A DNA stretch of 64,000 nucleotides from NCBI GenBank assembly GCA_902795355.1, contig CADBKZ010000006.1, positions 86,496 through 150,495 on the forward strand. Direction: 5' to 3'. The translations under genes and the position numbers were made by a program. Below the pieces are notes generated by a model. The model was not told the DNA's origin, did not search any database, and was given only the letters and a program-made list of their open reading frames with translations. This DNA is from an uncultured Ruminococcus sp. Lineage in GTDB: Bacteria > Bacillota > Clostridia > Oscillospirales > CAG-272. This document shows positions 16,324-26,444 of the stretch, one piece after another (position 1 is the first letter of the stretch; the number at the start of each line of letters is the position of its first letter).

Positions 16324-17031
16324 ATGGGTCAACATCAATCCGCCGCAGAGCCGATCTGCCCGCTTTTTGAAGAGCTGCGCCAAGAGCTGCGCGATTCGCT
16401 CCGCGCCGTGAAAAGCAAGGATCCCGCCGCGCGCGATAATGCCGAGGTTCTGCTGCTTTATTCGGGCGTACATGCCGTTATGGCCCATCGCGTTGCGCAT
16501 CGCCTTTATCGCAACGGGTTCTTTTTTTCGGCGCGCGCCGTCAGCCAGATCTCTCGCTTTTTTACGGGAATTGAGATCCACCCCGGGGCCAGAATCGGCA
16601 AAGGGCTTTTCATTGACCACGGCATGGGCGTTGTGATTGGCGAGACGACCGAGATTGGCGACAACTGCACCATTTACCAAGGCGTTACCCTTGGCGGAAC
16701 CGGAAAAGACGTTGGGAAACGCCACCCCACCATTGGCGACAATGTGATGATCGGGGCGGGAGCCAAGGTTCTCGGGCCCGTTAAAATAGGCTCCGGCAGT
16801 AAAATTGCTTCCAACGCGGTGGTAATTCGCGATGTTCCCGAAAACTGCACGGCGGTCGGGATTCCCGCAAAGGTCGTTCGCCGCGACGGCATCCGCGTTT
16901 ACGACCAAATGGACCAATGCCACCTGCCCGACCCGATGCTGCGCGAGCTAGACGCGCTCAAAGCGCGCATTTTGGAGTTGGAAAAGCAGCTGCGCGCTGC
17001 AACCGCCGAAAAGGACGGTGAAGAGACATGA
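16324..17031 (+). CDS. cysE: Serine O-acetyltransferase
   Basis: Makes O-acetylserine for cysteine synthesis. The 235-residue protein has the helical N-terminal domain followed by the left-handed beta-helix of hexapeptide repeats, with the family segments [20 protein letters not shown] (about residues 80-99, catalytic His) and [20 protein letters not shown]. The C-terminal about 35 residues form a predicted coiled coil ([18 protein letters not shown]), which is unusual for CysE and might add an interaction surface. A GGGGGT ribosome site is 7 bases ahead. The stop overlaps the tmk start (ATGA). Confidence 0.96.
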   Translation: MGQHQSAAEPICPLFEELRQELRDSLRAVKSKDPAARDNAEVLLLYSGVHAVMAHRVAHRLYRNGFFFSARAVSQISRFFTGIEIHPGARIGKGLFIDHGMGVVIGETTEIGDNCTIYQGVTLGGTGKDVGKRHPTIGDNVMIGAGAKVLGPVKIGSGSKIASNAVVIRDVPENCTAVGIPAKVVRRDGIRVYDQMDQCHLPDPMLRELDALKARILELEKQLRAATAEKDGEET

Positions 17032-17663
17032 TCCAAAGTTCGGGACGCGGGCGGTTCCTCGTTTTTGAGGGGATCGACGGCGCGGGAAAGACCACGCAGA
17101 TCGATCTTTTGGAAAGCTACCTGCTCCAAAAGGGAAAACGGGTGGCGCGGAGCGCGGAACCCACCGATTCCCCCACCGGCCGCCTGCTCCGCGAAGCGCT
17201 TGCGGGGAAAACGCCGCGCACCGCCTGCGAAATGGCGGCATTGTTCGCCTTGGACCGCATTGGCCACAACGTTGACCCCGAAAACGGCATTGAGGCGAAG
17301 CTCGCCGCGGGATTCGATGTGATTACCGACCGCTACTATTATTCGTCGCTCGCCTATCAGGGAGCCGAAACCGACGAGGGCTGGGTGCGGGACCTGAACC
17401 TGAACTGCCCCGAGATCCGCCGCCCCGACCTTTGCGTTTTTCTGGATCTTTCCCCCGAGGAAAGCATGGCGCGCATCACCAAAGGGCGTTCGGAATTGGA
17501 AATTTACGAAACGCCCGAGCGTTTGGCGCGCGTTCGCGCGCAGTTTTTCCGCGTATTCGGGCAGTTGCCGCGCGACAACATCAAAATCGTGAACGCGGCT
17601 CGCCCCATAGAAGAAGTTCAGGCGGAAATCCGCAAGATTGTGGATCGCACCGCGCCGCTTTGA
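17028..17663 (+). CDS. tmk: Thymidylate kinase
   Basis: Phosphorylates dTMP to dTDP. The 211-residue protein has the P-loop [16 protein letters not shown] (about residues 13-28), the [12 protein letters not shown] region of the substrate pocket, and a LID segment around [12 protein letters not shown]. It is complete and ends at a strong terminator. It is translationally coupled to cysE, which is not a functional partner in any pathway I know; the pairing may simply reflect housekeeping co-expression. Confidence 0.96.
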   Translation: MIQSSGRGRFLVFEGIDGAGKTTQIDLLESYLLQKGKRVARSAEPTDSPTGRLLREALAGKTPRTACEMAALFALDRIGHNVDPENGIEAKLAAGFDVITDRYYYSSLAYQGAETDEGWVRDLNLNCPEIRRPDLCVFLDLSPEESMARITKGRSELEIYETPERLARVRAQFFRVFGQLPRDNIKIVNAARPIEEVQAEIRKIVDRTAPL

Positions 17664-17677
17664 AATTGCTTTTTGGC

Positions 17678-17716
17678 AAAAACGCCCGCAAACAGTTCTG
17701 TTTGCGGGCGTTTTTT
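17678..17716 (+). terminator. Terminator of cysE-tmk
   Basis: AACGCCCGCAAA pairs with TTTGCGGGCGTT around an 8-base loop, followed by a T run. A runs on the other side make it usable for the leftward pepD transcript as well. Confidence 0.92.
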
Positions 17717-17764
17717 AGTTGTTAAATTTAGAATGATTTTTGTTCTTTTTCTTTTTAATGTCGT

Positions 17765-19204
17765 TTACAGTTTTTCAATCATCCGTTCCAGAACGCGCCA
17801 GAAGGTTTCGGTTGCGGAAAGCTCCAAGGCCTCGTTCGGCGAATGAATATCGTGCATGGTGGGGCCAACCGAAATCATATCCATGTCGGGCAAATGGGAA
17901 TAGATAATTCCGCATTCCAACCCCGCGTGGATCACATTGACCGTTGCGGTCTCTCCCGTAACCGCCAGATAGGCCTCGCAATACGCGCTCCGCAAAGGCG
18001 ACGACGCGGCATAGCTCCACCCGGGATAGCGGCTATGGTGGCGAACGGTTCCCCCGAGCATCTTTGCAAACAGATCCAATTCCCTTTGCGTTGCGTCCAA
18101 TTGATTTTCCATGGAAGAACGGCTTGAAAAAACGAAAGTCAGTTTTCCCTCTTCCTGCCGCACAACCCCGAGGTTGCGCGAATATTCCACCAACCCTTTC
18201 GCCTGTTTGCTCATTTCCAGAACCCCGATTTGCGCGCAGGTCAGGGCGGCAACGGCGCGCTCGGTATCCTTGCTTGAAAGCATGGAGGCCTCCGGCTCGC
18301 ATTCTTCCACGGAAAGGCGGAATCCGCGATCCTCGGCGGAGAGTTCGGCGGAAAGCCGAACGGCGGCCTCGGTCAGAATATCCTGCGAGCGCGCGACGTC
18401 GCGAACGGCAAGCACGGCGACGCATTCGCGGGGAATGGCGTTATCTTTGGAGCCGCCCGCAAGCGAAACCAAGCGCGCCTCGGTCTTTTCGGTCAGCTCC
18501 GCGAGCAATCGCCCCATCAGCCGGTTGGCGTTGGCGCGGCCGCTGTTGATGTCGCCGCCCGAATGTCCGCCCATCAGCCCCGTCAGCTCCACGCGGATCG
18601 CATCGCCCGCAAAGGGTTCGGCAACATAGGAGAGCGTCAGATCGGAGCGGACGCCGCCCGCGCACCCCGCGGTGACAACGCCGAGCTCTTCGCTATCCAG
18701 ATTGATCATCCGCCGCGCGGCGATTTTGGAATAATCGAAGGCGCGCGCTCCGTCCAGCCCCACTTCCTCGGCCGTGGTAAACAGGCATTCGTAGGCGGGG
18801 TGCGAGGGAATTTCCCCTTCGAGCAGAGCGAGCATCATGGCAACGGCAATGCCGTCGTCCGCGCCTAGCGTGGTTCCGCGGGCGCGCAGCAGGTCGCCTT
18901 CCACATAAAGTTCCAGCGGGTCGCGCAGAAAATCATGCTCCACATTTCCGTTTTTCTCGCACACCATGTCGGTATGCCCCTGAAACAGGATGGGTTCCGC
19001 ATTCGCGCGGTCCGGCGTTGCGGACTTGCGGATCAGAACATTGTTCGCGGCGTCTCGGTAACATTCCAGCCCCCGTTTTTCGGCAAAACGCACCAGATAA
19101 TCGGCAATCGCCTCTTCGTGGTAGGATCCGCGCGGGATCGCGCTGATCTCCTCGAAAAAGCGGAATACGGACGCCGGACGGCGACCTTGAATTACATAAT
19201 TCAT
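17765..19204 (-). CDS. pepD: Aminoacyl-histidine dipeptidase (M20C, PepD-like)
   Basis: A 479-residue cytosolic zinc dipeptidase of the M20C family. Metal and catalytic residues are visible in QGHTDMVCEKN (about residue 75), GTTLGADDGIAVAMM (about residue 112), FTTAEEVGLDGA (catalytic Glu-Glu, about residue 146), INLDSEELG and the last His in TMHDIHSPNEALE near the C-terminus. A lid/dimerisation domain fills the middle (LTGLMGGHSGGDINSGRANAN). It is the last gene of the metK-recD2-comF-pepD transcript and probably serves peptide recycling. Confidence 0.93.
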   Translation of the reverse strand: MNYVIQGRRPASVFRFFEEISAIPRGSYHEEAIADYLVRFAEKRGLECYRDAANNVLIRKSATPDRANAEPILFQGHTDMVCEKNGNVEHDFLRDPLELYVEGDLLRARGTTLGADDGIAVAMMLALLEGEIPSHPAYECLFTTAEEVGLDGARAFDYSKIAARRMINLDSEELGVVTAGCAGGVRSDLTLSYVAEPFAGDAIRVELTGLMGGHSGGDINSGRANANRLMGRLLAELTEKTEARLVSLAGGSKDNAIPRECVAVLAVRDVARSQDILTEAAVRLSAELSAEDRGFRLSVEECEPEASMLSSKDTERAVAALTCAQIGVLEMSKQAKGLVEYSRNLGVVRQEEGKLTFVFSSRSSMENQLDATQRELDLFAKMLGGTVRHHSRYPGWSYAASSPLRSAYCEAYLAVTGETATVNVIHAGLECGIIYSHLPDMDMISVGPTMHDIHSPNEALELSATETFWRVLERMIEKL

Positions 19205-19241
19205 CCTTTTTTACCTCGCAAATTTCATTTGAAAAAGTGCG

Positions 19242-19270
19242 TTTTTTGAATACACGCACCGCAAATTTCA
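19242..19270 (-). repeat. Dispersed intergenic repeat, copy D (overlaps comF stop)
   Basis: Minus-strand TGAAATTTGCGGTGCGTGT, where the initial TGA is the comF stop codon, then TATTC and an A run. GTGCGT inside the repeat can pair with ACGCAC just after it. This is the clearest copy of the family. Confidence 0.7.
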
Positions 19271-20092
19271 ATGGGTTCGCCCAAGGCGGTCAAATTCGGT
19301 CCGCAGGGTTGGCTGACCGACAGGCGGCATCCGGTTGCTTTCATCCGAAGCCACGGCAACCGCAATCAGCTCCCGCACGCCGGCGCGCCGGAGCAATTTG
19401 GCCGCGGCGGACATGCTCGCCCCGCCGGTGACAATATCGTCCACAACCAACGCGCATTTTCCTTTGACGTCGGCGCAGGCACGAAATCGGAACGCCGCGT
19501 TCGCGTTGCGCCGCCGCTCGACGGGCGAAAGCGTTTTCTGCGCTTTGCCATGCCCGAAGCGGCGGGCAATTACCGGCAGCAAAGGCAGACCCAACTGTTC
19601 GGATAAGGCTTTTGCAAGCTCCCTCGCTTGGTCGGTCCCTTTTTCCAGCGCCGCGCGGCGACTGCGGGGCAGGTAAACGAGGAACACATCCCCGCGCGCG
19701 TCGGGCGTTCCGGCGGCGGTTTTCCGCTCGCGCAAAGCCGCGCGGATCGGTTCGCAAAGTTCCCGCGCGAGAAAGTCGGTAATCGGCGCGTCGGCGTGGT
19801 CTTTGATCCGGTAAATCGCGCGGTTCTGCACATGGTCGCGGTTTTTCGGCACGTAGTAGACCAGCTTGCAAAACGCCGAAAAGCGGGCGCGCTCCATCTC
19901 CTCGGTCAGGCAATTGCAGGTTGCCACGGGACGGCGGCAGATGCCGCAAATCTCTTTTTTCGCCTCGTCCCAAGCGCGGCGGCAATCGGCGCAAAGCGCA
20001 TCCGGCTTTCCCCCGAAAAAGTTTTCGATTTTCGTCAATTCGCCGCATCCCGCGCAAACGGGCGGAAAGAGCAGGTCCGCAACGCGGCTCAT
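19268..20092 (-). CDS. comF: ComF-family phosphoribosyltransferase-like protein
   Basis: A 274-residue ComF/GntX-type protein: an N-terminal four-plus-four Cys zinc module (CAGCGE, CADCRR, CGICRR, CNCL within the first 65 residues) followed by a PRTase domain with the PRPP loop ALVVDDIVTGGASM (about residue 215). ComF proteins assist DNA uptake, handling single strands after entry. The ATG at 20092 overlaps the recD2 stop (ATGA) and has a GAGGG ribosome site, so it is preferred over the earlier in-frame ATG. Coupling to recD2 supports a DNA-processing role. Confidence 0.92.
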   Translation of the reverse strand: MSRVADLLFPPVCAGCGELTKIENFFGGKPDALCADCRRAWDEAKKEICGICRRPVATCNCLTEEMERARFSAFCKLVYYVPKNRDHVQNRAIYRIKDHADAPITDFLARELCEPIRAALRERKTAAGTPDARGDVFLVYLPRSRRAALEKGTDQARELAKALSEQLGLPLLPVIARRFGHGKAQKTLSPVERRRNANAAFRFRACADVKGKCALVVDDIVTGGASMSAAAKLLRRAGVRELIAVAVASDESNRMPPVGQPTLRTEFDRLGRTH

Positions 20093-22353
20093 GGCGCGCC
20101 CTCGCCCGAAAGCCAATAGGAAAGCCCCGTATAGCGCATGGTTTCGCGGTTGTTCGCCACCATGCGGGAAAGCGCCGCTTGGCTCCCGACCAGAATTACG
20201 ATGCTCTGCGCGCGCGTGACCGCCGTATAAAGCAGGTTGCGCGAGAGAAGCATGGGCGGAACGCGGTCGCCGATGGGCATAATTACAATGGGATATTCGC
20301 TCCCCTGACTTTTATGAACGGTAACGGCATAGGCGGGTTCGAGTTCTTCAAGCATGTTGAACTCATACCGCACCGTGCGGTCGTCGAACCGGATCAACAT
20401 TACCGAATCGCGCTTGCGGATCTGCTCCACGGTTCCGATGTCGCCGTTGAAAATACCCGTTCCCGAACTGCCGTCGTCGCGGTCCCATTCCATTTCATAG
20501 TTGTTGCGCACCTGCATAACGCGGTCGCCCTCGCGGAAAACGAGATCGCGGAACGGGTGCTCCTGCTTTTGGGGGGACGGCGGGTTGAGCGCTTCCTGCA
20601 ACACGCGGTTGAGGTGCTCGGTCCCCACCTCGCCCTTGCGCGAGGGCGCGATAACCTGCGTTCCCGTTACCGCCATTTGCCCGTAGGTTCTCGGCAGGCG
20701 GACGGAGCAAAGCTGCGCGACGGTGGCGGCAATGGAAGCCTCGTCGGGACGCGGCAAAAAGAAGAAGTCGTTGTCCTTCACATCCAGCCGCGGCATTTCC
20801 CCGCGGTTGATCGCATGCGCGTTGGTCACAATGAGGCTTTGCTGCGCCTGCCGGAAAATTTCAGTCAGGCAAACGGTAAAGAAACGCCGGCTCGCGATAA
20901 GATCATGCAGGACGTTTCCCGCGCCGACCGACGGAAGCTGGTCGCTGTCGCCGATCAGAATTACGCGCGCGCCCGGCTTGACCGCTTTGAGAAGCGCGCA
21001 CATCAGCGCGTTATCGACCATGGAAGCCTCGTCCACGATGATCACGCCCTCTTCGAGCAGATTGTTCTCGTTGCGGTGGAAGCGCGCGCGGTCGTCGCCG
21101 TCCTCGCCGCCGTATTCCAACAGGCGGTGAATGGTTTTCGCCTCGCAGGACGTTGCCTCGGAAAGCCGTTTTGCGGCTCTTCCCGTTGGCGCGGCAAGCG
21201 CGGGACGCGCTTCCATGCTTTGGAAGATGCGGAGCAGGGCGCGAACCACGGTGGTTTTCCCCGTTCCCGGGCCGCCCGTGAGCAAAACCACGCCGTTTTC
21301 GAGCGCGCCCACAATTGCTTTGCGCTGCAAATTGGCATATTCCATGCCGCTTTCGGCCTCTTCGCGCCGCAGGATTGCGCCGATGTTGGAAGTTTCCATG
21401 GTGGGGCAAACGCGGTCGAGCAAGGTCAGTTTTTTCGCAATATAGGTTTCGGCCGCGAACGCACGGGCCTCGTAAACATACGGCACGCCCCCGAACACGG
21501 CTCCGCGCAGTCGCTTCCCGAGCAACAGGCCGGAAACCGCTTCATGAATGCGCTCCACGCCAACGCCCAGCAGCTTGGCCGCACTCTCCTCGGCCTTTTC
21601 GCGCGGGAGACAGACATGCCCGTTTTGCTGGGCGTTCGCGCCGAGCAGGTAGCAAATTCCGCTTGCGAGGCGCTCGGGGGAATCCGCCCCCAGCCCCAAC
21701 GATTTTGCCATGCGGTCCGCGCGCTCGAACCCGATGCCCTCAATTTCCTCGCAGAGGCGGTAGGGGTTCTTTTTTGCCAGATCGATTGCCGCGCTTCCCC
21801 ACCGTTTGTAAATGCGAACGGTGGCCGCCGCGCCGAAATAATCGCGAAAAAACATCATGGCCGAGCGAATGTCGGCCTTTTTTTGAAAATCCTCGGCAAT
21901 CGCGCGGGCACGCTTGGGGGTGATCCCCTGAATTTCGGCAAGCCAATCGGGGTGGTTCTCCATAACGTCGAAGGTCTCCTCGCCGAAAAGATCCACGATC
22001 CGTTTCGCGGTTTTGGGGCCGATGCCCTTGACGGCCCCCGAGGAGAGATACCGGAGAATGGACGCGCGATCGGCGGGGAGCTGTTTTTCGCATTGCTCCA
22101 CGCGAAACTGTCTGCCGTATCGGGCATTATGCACCCATTTGCCAACGACCGAAACCGTGTCGCCCTCGGCAATGTCGGGGAGCGTTCCGACGATTGTGAC
22201 CAGCTCGTTCCGGTCGGTGCCGAGATCGCAAATGGCATAGCCGTTTTCCTCGTTGGAATAGATCACATGCTCAATGGAACCCGAAAGGCGGATCATTCCA
22301 TTGTCGTCGGTCTCTTCCATCGGGTCCTGCATCAATCGGTCGTCGCGCGGCAT
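20089..22353 (-). CDS. recD2: RecD2 family 5'-3' DNA helicase
   Basis: A 754-residue SF1B helicase of the RecD-like type that acts without RecBC. After an N-terminal OB-like region comes a helix-hairpin-helix segment (GAVKGIGPKTAKRIVDLFGEE, about residues 95-115), then Walker A GGPGTGKTTVVRAL (about residue 355), Walker B VIIVDEASMVDN, and helicase motif VI-type VTHKSQG equivalent AVTVHKSQGSEYP near the C-terminus. GGGGAG lies 6 bases before the ATG at 22353; the frame stays open upstream but without a better site. Coupled to comF and cotranscribed with metK. Confidence 0.94.
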   Translation of the reverse strand: MPRDDRLMQDPMEETDDNGMIRLSGSIEHVIYSNEENGYAICDLGTDRNELVTIVGTLPDIAEGDTVSVVGKWVHNARYGRQFRVEQCEKQLPADRASILRYLSSGAVKGIGPKTAKRIVDLFGEETFDVMENHPDWLAEIQGITPKRARAIAEDFQKKADIRSAMMFFRDYFGAAATVRIYKRWGSAAIDLAKKNPYRLCEEIEGIGFERADRMAKSLGLGADSPERLASGICYLLGANAQQNGHVCLPREKAEESAAKLLGVGVERIHEAVSGLLLGKRLRGAVFGGVPYVYEARAFAAETYIAKKLTLLDRVCPTMETSNIGAILRREEAESGMEYANLQRKAIVGALENGVVLLTGGPGTGKTTVVRALLRIFQSMEARPALAAPTGRAAKRLSEATSCEAKTIHRLLEYGGEDGDDRARFHRNENNLLEEGVIIVDEASMVDNALMCALLKAVKPGARVILIGDSDQLPSVGAGNVLHDLIASRRFFTVCLTEIFRQAQQSLIVTNAHAINRGEMPRLDVKDNDFFFLPRPDEASIAATVAQLCSVRLPRTYGQMAVTGTQVIAPSRKGEVGTEHLNRVLQEALNPPSPQKQEHPFRDLVFREGDRVMQVRNNYEMEWDRDDGSSGTGIFNGDIGTVEQIRKRDSVMLIRFDDRTVRYEFNMLEELEPAYAVTVHKSQGSEYPIVIMPIGDRVPPMLLSRNLLYTAVTRAQSIVILVGSQAALSRMVANNRETMRYTGLSYWLSGEGAP

Positions 22354-22383
22354 TTTCGCTCCCCTTTCTTTCGTATTTTCCGC

Positions 22384-22410
22384 AAAATTTGCGGTGCGTG
22401 TGTTCAAAAA

Positions 22411-22414
<4 letters not shown>
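22384..22414 (+). repeat. Dispersed intergenic repeat, copy C (metK/recD2 gap)
   Basis: AAAATTTGCGGTGCGTGT followed by GTTC and an A run that meets the metK stop codon. The core is identical to copy D. Confidence 0.7.
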
Positions 22415-23613
<1,199 letters not shown>

Positions 23614-23679
23614 ACCTTTCTTTGTTTTTCCCGCCCGTTCCGGCGCGGGTATGGATCATTCTTCCTGTCTTTTCGGCAT

Positions 23680-23706
23680 AAAAAAGGCCCCGCCGACGGA
23701 GCCTTC
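23680..23706 (-). terminator. Terminator of the metK SAM-I riboswitch
   Basis: On the minus strand AAGGCTCC and GGGGCCTT pair around GTCGGC and run into six Ts, directly after the aptamer and before metK. Confidence 0.85.
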
Positions 23707-23797
23707 TTGCTCTCATCTCTCCGAATTTAGCACCTTACGCGCGGCAGGTTGCTGTAACATCATCGTGTCGGTCACTCCGTTACTCTCGATAAGAATG
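23700..23797 (-). ncRNA. SAM-I (S-box) riboswitch
   Basis: The minus-strand leader of metK shows the S-box order: CTTATCGAGAG at the P1/P2 start, GGAGTGACCG, then GATGATGTTACAGCAACCT (P3 and kink-turn partner), AAGGTGCTAAATTC and GATGAG closing P1. It is followed at once by an intrinsic terminator. High SAM should stop transcription before metK. Confidence 0.93.
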
Positions 23798-23813
23798 ATT
23801 CAATTGTATTTAT

Positions 23814-23842
23814 AGTATAACACAAATCAACGCAAATTGCAA
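23814..23842 (-). promoter_or_regulatory. Promoter of the metK operon
   Basis: Minus-strand TTGCAA (23837-23842), 17-base spacer, TATACT (23814-23819), about 17 bases before the riboswitch. Confidence 0.75.
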
Positions 23843-23924
23843 GGGGTTTGCGAAAAAAAGGAAAATCTCCATATTCGCGGGAAAAATCCGCGTGAAAATC
23901 GAAGATTTTGAGCAGAAAAACGCA

Positions 23925-23953
23925 TTTACATTTTCGACGAAACCTGCTATAAT
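23925..23953 (+). promoter_or_regulatory. Promoter of the first solute-binding lipoprotein gene
   Basis: TTTACA (23925-23930), 17-base spacer, TATAAT (23948-23953). A leader of about 130 bases separates it from the ATG at 24089; I recognise no known riboswitch in that leader. Confidence 0.85.
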
Positions 23954-24088
23954 AACGGTAAACCCAATGTTGTTTGTTTTCTCAACGCGGCATTGTAGGC
24001 CAAAAAACCCACATGTGAGCGGTTTTGACCAAAAGCGCGCCCCTTGCGATTCTTCGATTCATCAATCACCGGATAAGGAGAAAAATGT

Positions 24089-25609
24089 ATGAAAAAACTT
24101 TTGCTTTTCTTTCTTTGCTTCGCCCTGTTGATCTCCTCGTCGGCGGGACTTCTTTCCTGCCAGACGGGCGGCAAGCAAAAAACGGAGACGACCAACGCCC
24201 AAAGCAACGCAACCGGCGGCGGAGAAACGGAAACCGTCGCGCCGGAAAATGATCTTTTCGCCGACCTGAAAACGGTCAACTACTCGAAAAACGGGCTTGC
24301 AACCGAATTTACGATTTATTCAAACTATGTGGAAGCCTCCAACAGCGTTGGGATTATGGACACCGACGACGTTACCACCACGTTCAGCTCCGCCGTTTAT
24401 TCGCGCAACCGGTTTGTGGAAGAACAGCTCGGCGTTATGATCCAATGGAAATACGACGCTTACGGAACGGTCAGCAACGCTCTCCCGAACATTCACGCTT
24501 CCGGCGACTACCCGTATGATATTGTTTATAACGAATCCTACATCCAGCAGCAAGCGGTTCTCAAAGGCATTTACAAATCCGCGAACGACTACTCGAAATA
24601 CCTCGATTTTGACAAGCCGTGGTGGTACAGCGATATTCTGGAAAGTCTTACCGTGGCGGACAATTTGTTTCTTCTCGCCGGCGCCTTAAACCTGACGGTG
24701 GACGATATGATGTGGTGCGTCGGGTTCAACGCAAAAATCATCTCCGATTTCGGCGCGCAATCCCCCTTTGATTATGTATATGATAACGAATGGACATGGG
24801 AGAATTTCTACAAACTCTCCCAAGACACCCGCGCGGAAGGCAAATACGGCATTACCGGAATTTACGCGTTTGTTGACGCCCTGATGTTCGGCTCGGGATT
24901 GACATTATTGAGCAAGAACGAGGACGGCGAGCTGATCCGCAGTACCGTTGACGATCGGTTTGTTACCCTCTATCAGGAATTGCAAACGAAATTTCTCACA
25001 TCGAACGGAGTCGGCGCGGAATACGAGAATTGCATGCGACCTTATTTCAGCGCCGAAAGCTACCAGAATTTCGCCCCTTGGCCCAACTTTATGGATGTTT
25101 TCACCGGCGGAAACGCCACGTTTACGGTCGGCGTTACCGGCAACATGCGAATGTCCTTGCCGATGAGCGAAATTTCATACGGAATCGTTCCCTCGCCGAA
25201 ATACAATTCGGAGCAGGAAACCTATTGCTCCAACATGTCCCGCCCCGCGGGGTGCGGCGGAATATTGGAGAACCAACCCAACGAATCGTTGGAACGCGTT
25301 TGCACCGTTTGGGAGTGGTTGAGCGCATATTCCCACAAGCTCGTGCGGCCGGTATATTATGATGTGATCATGCTCGGCCGCGTTCCGCGTCAGGAAGAAA
25401 CCTCGGAAATGCTGAACATTATCTTCGGCTTGGACGAAAGAGGAAAAATTGTTGTGGAGCTGGACACCGTTTTCGATACGCAAATGGTTGTTCTGCTGGA
25501 AGACGGCGCGTTTGATTTGAGACCCGACATTGCGGGCATCATGCGCTCCAACGCAAAAACAGTCGACAGCAAAATTGAAACAATTTACGAGTTTTACAGA
25601 TCGAATTGA
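24089..25609 (+). CDS. Extracellular solute-binding lipoprotein (orphan, SBP1)
   Basis: A 506-residue lipoprotein: signal peptide MKKLLLFFLCFALLISSSAG with lipobox LLSC (Cys about residue 24), then a Thr/Glu/Asn-rich linker and a two-lobe binding-protein fold similar to family 1 (sugar) ABC-transport receptors. Segments such as DFDKPWWYSDILESLTV and NEWTWENFYKLSQDTR are typical of these proteins. No ABC permease or ATPase gene is next to it; it stands alone between its own promoter and a strong terminator. It resembles the second such protein at 55025-56521 in length and in the PWW motif region. Ligand unknown; sugar or oligosaccharide is likely from the family. Confidence 0.85.
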   Translation: MKKLLLFFLCFALLISSSAGLLSCQTGGKQKTETTNAQSNATGGGETETVAPENDLFADLKTVNYSKNGLATEFTIYSNYVEASNSVGIMDTDDVTTTFSSAVYSRNRFVEEQLGVMIQWKYDAYGTVSNALPNIHASGDYPYDIVYNESYIQQQAVLKGIYKSANDYSKYLDFDKPWWYSDILESLTVADNLFLLAGALNLTVDDMMWCVGFNAKIISDFGAQSPFDYVYDNEWTWENFYKLSQDTRAEGKYGITGIYAFVDALMFGSGLTLLSKNEDGELIRSTVDDRFVTLYQELQTKFLTSNGVGAEYENCMRPYFSAESYQNFAPWPNFMDVFTGGNATFTVGVTGNMRMSLPMSEISYGIVPSPKYNSEQETYCSNMSRPAGCGGILENQPNESLERVCTVWEWLSAYSHKLVRPVYYDVIMLGRVPRQEETSEMLNIIFGLDERGKIVVELDTVFDTQMVVLLEDGAFDLRPDIAGIMRSNAKTVDSKIETIYEFYRSN

Positions 25610-25611
25610 AA

Positions 25612-25644
25612 CGGTCGGCGCATCATCGTCGGTCGGCGCATCAT
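25612..25644 (+). repeat. Short tandem duplication after SBP1
   Basis: The 15-mer CGGTCGGCGCATCAT occurs twice with an 18-base period (25612-25626 and 25630-25644) between the SBP1 stop and its terminator. Confidence 0.8.
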
Positions 25645-25652
25645 AACAACAT

Positions 25653-25689
25653 GGGAGCCGCGCTTTCCGGCATGGAAAGCGCGGCTCCC
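25653..25689. terminator. Hairpin terminator between SBP1 and the COG2426 gene
   Basis: GGGAGCCGCGCTTTCC (25653-25668) pairs perfectly with its complement at 25674-25689 around a 5-base loop; a short T-rich tail follows on the plus strand. It separates two convergent genes. Confidence 0.8.
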
Positions 25690-25704
25690 GTATTATTTGT
25701 TTGT

Positions 25705-26274
25705 TCAAACCACCGCTTTGACGGCGTAGGAAATTACGGTCATGATTGCGGAAGCGATCAGAACGCCGAACGTTGCGGCGAGCAAGGATTTTTTGAAATC
25801 CAATTTGAGAACCGCGGCGATCAGCGAGCCTGTCCACGCGCCCGTCCCCGGGATCGGAACCGCCACAAACAGCACCACGCCCCAATAGGAGTATTTTTCA
25901 ATCTTTCCCTTGTGTTTCTCCACCTTGCGTTCCAGCCAATGGCCGAAACGGTTGATCCACTTCACATGGCAGTAATGCCCCTCGCGCCGCGGCTGTTCCT
26001 CGTTGGTCGTCGGCTCGTCCGGTTCCCCCGTTTCCGCGGTTGCGGGTCCCCCTGTCATCCACCGCAGCACCGCGCGAATAAACAGCAAAATGAACGGAAC
26101 GGGCAGCAAATTTCCCGCAACGGCAAGCAGGTAGGTCTGCCACCATGGCAACCCCACCGCGCACCCGAGCGGTACCGCGCCGCGGCACTCGATGATGGGC
26201 AGCAGCGAGCAGAAAAACACGCACAGCTCGCGCCCGACCGTATTCAAAAAGAAGTTTTCGATTGCCTGAATCAA
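25705..26274 (-). CDS. Small multidrug-export-type membrane protein (COG2426)
   Basis: A 189-residue membrane protein of the putative small multi-drug export family (Pfam Sm_multidrug_ex). The recognisable core is SLLPIIECRGAVPLGCAVGLPW near the N-terminus and VALFVAVPIPGTGAWTG-like VVLFVAVPIPGTGAWTGSLI in the second half; between them is a charged cytosolic stretch. The start appears to be TTG at 26274, with GGGGGAG 5 bases ahead. The family name reflects early annotation; transport of drugs has not been shown by anything here. Confidence 0.85.
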   Translation of the reverse strand: MIQAIENFFLNTVGRELCVFFCSLLPIIECRGAVPLGCAVGLPWWQTYLLAVAGNLLPVPFILLFIRAVLRWMTGGPATAETGEPDEPTTNEEQPRREGHYCHVKWINRFGHWLERKVEKHKGKIEKYSYWGVVLFVAVPIPGTGAWTGSLIAAVLKLDFKKSLLAATFGVLIASAIMTVISYAVKAVV

Positions 26275-26444
26275 AGCCGCTCCCCCATGAAAAATGTCGT
26301 TACTCTATTATTATAGCGAATTTGGGAGAATTTGTCAAGAGTGATTCTGCAATTCCCGCAAGGAAATTGGTTTTTCCAATCGAAAAGCGCGCCCTCTCCG
26401 CCATGGGGAAAAGCGCGCTTTTGCAGCTTTGCGGCATTTTACTG

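Noticed and set aside
23954..24088. A riboswitch in the 135-base leader of SBP1
   Set aside because: No conserved aptamer sequence or terminator could be recognised; only a plain leader is supported.
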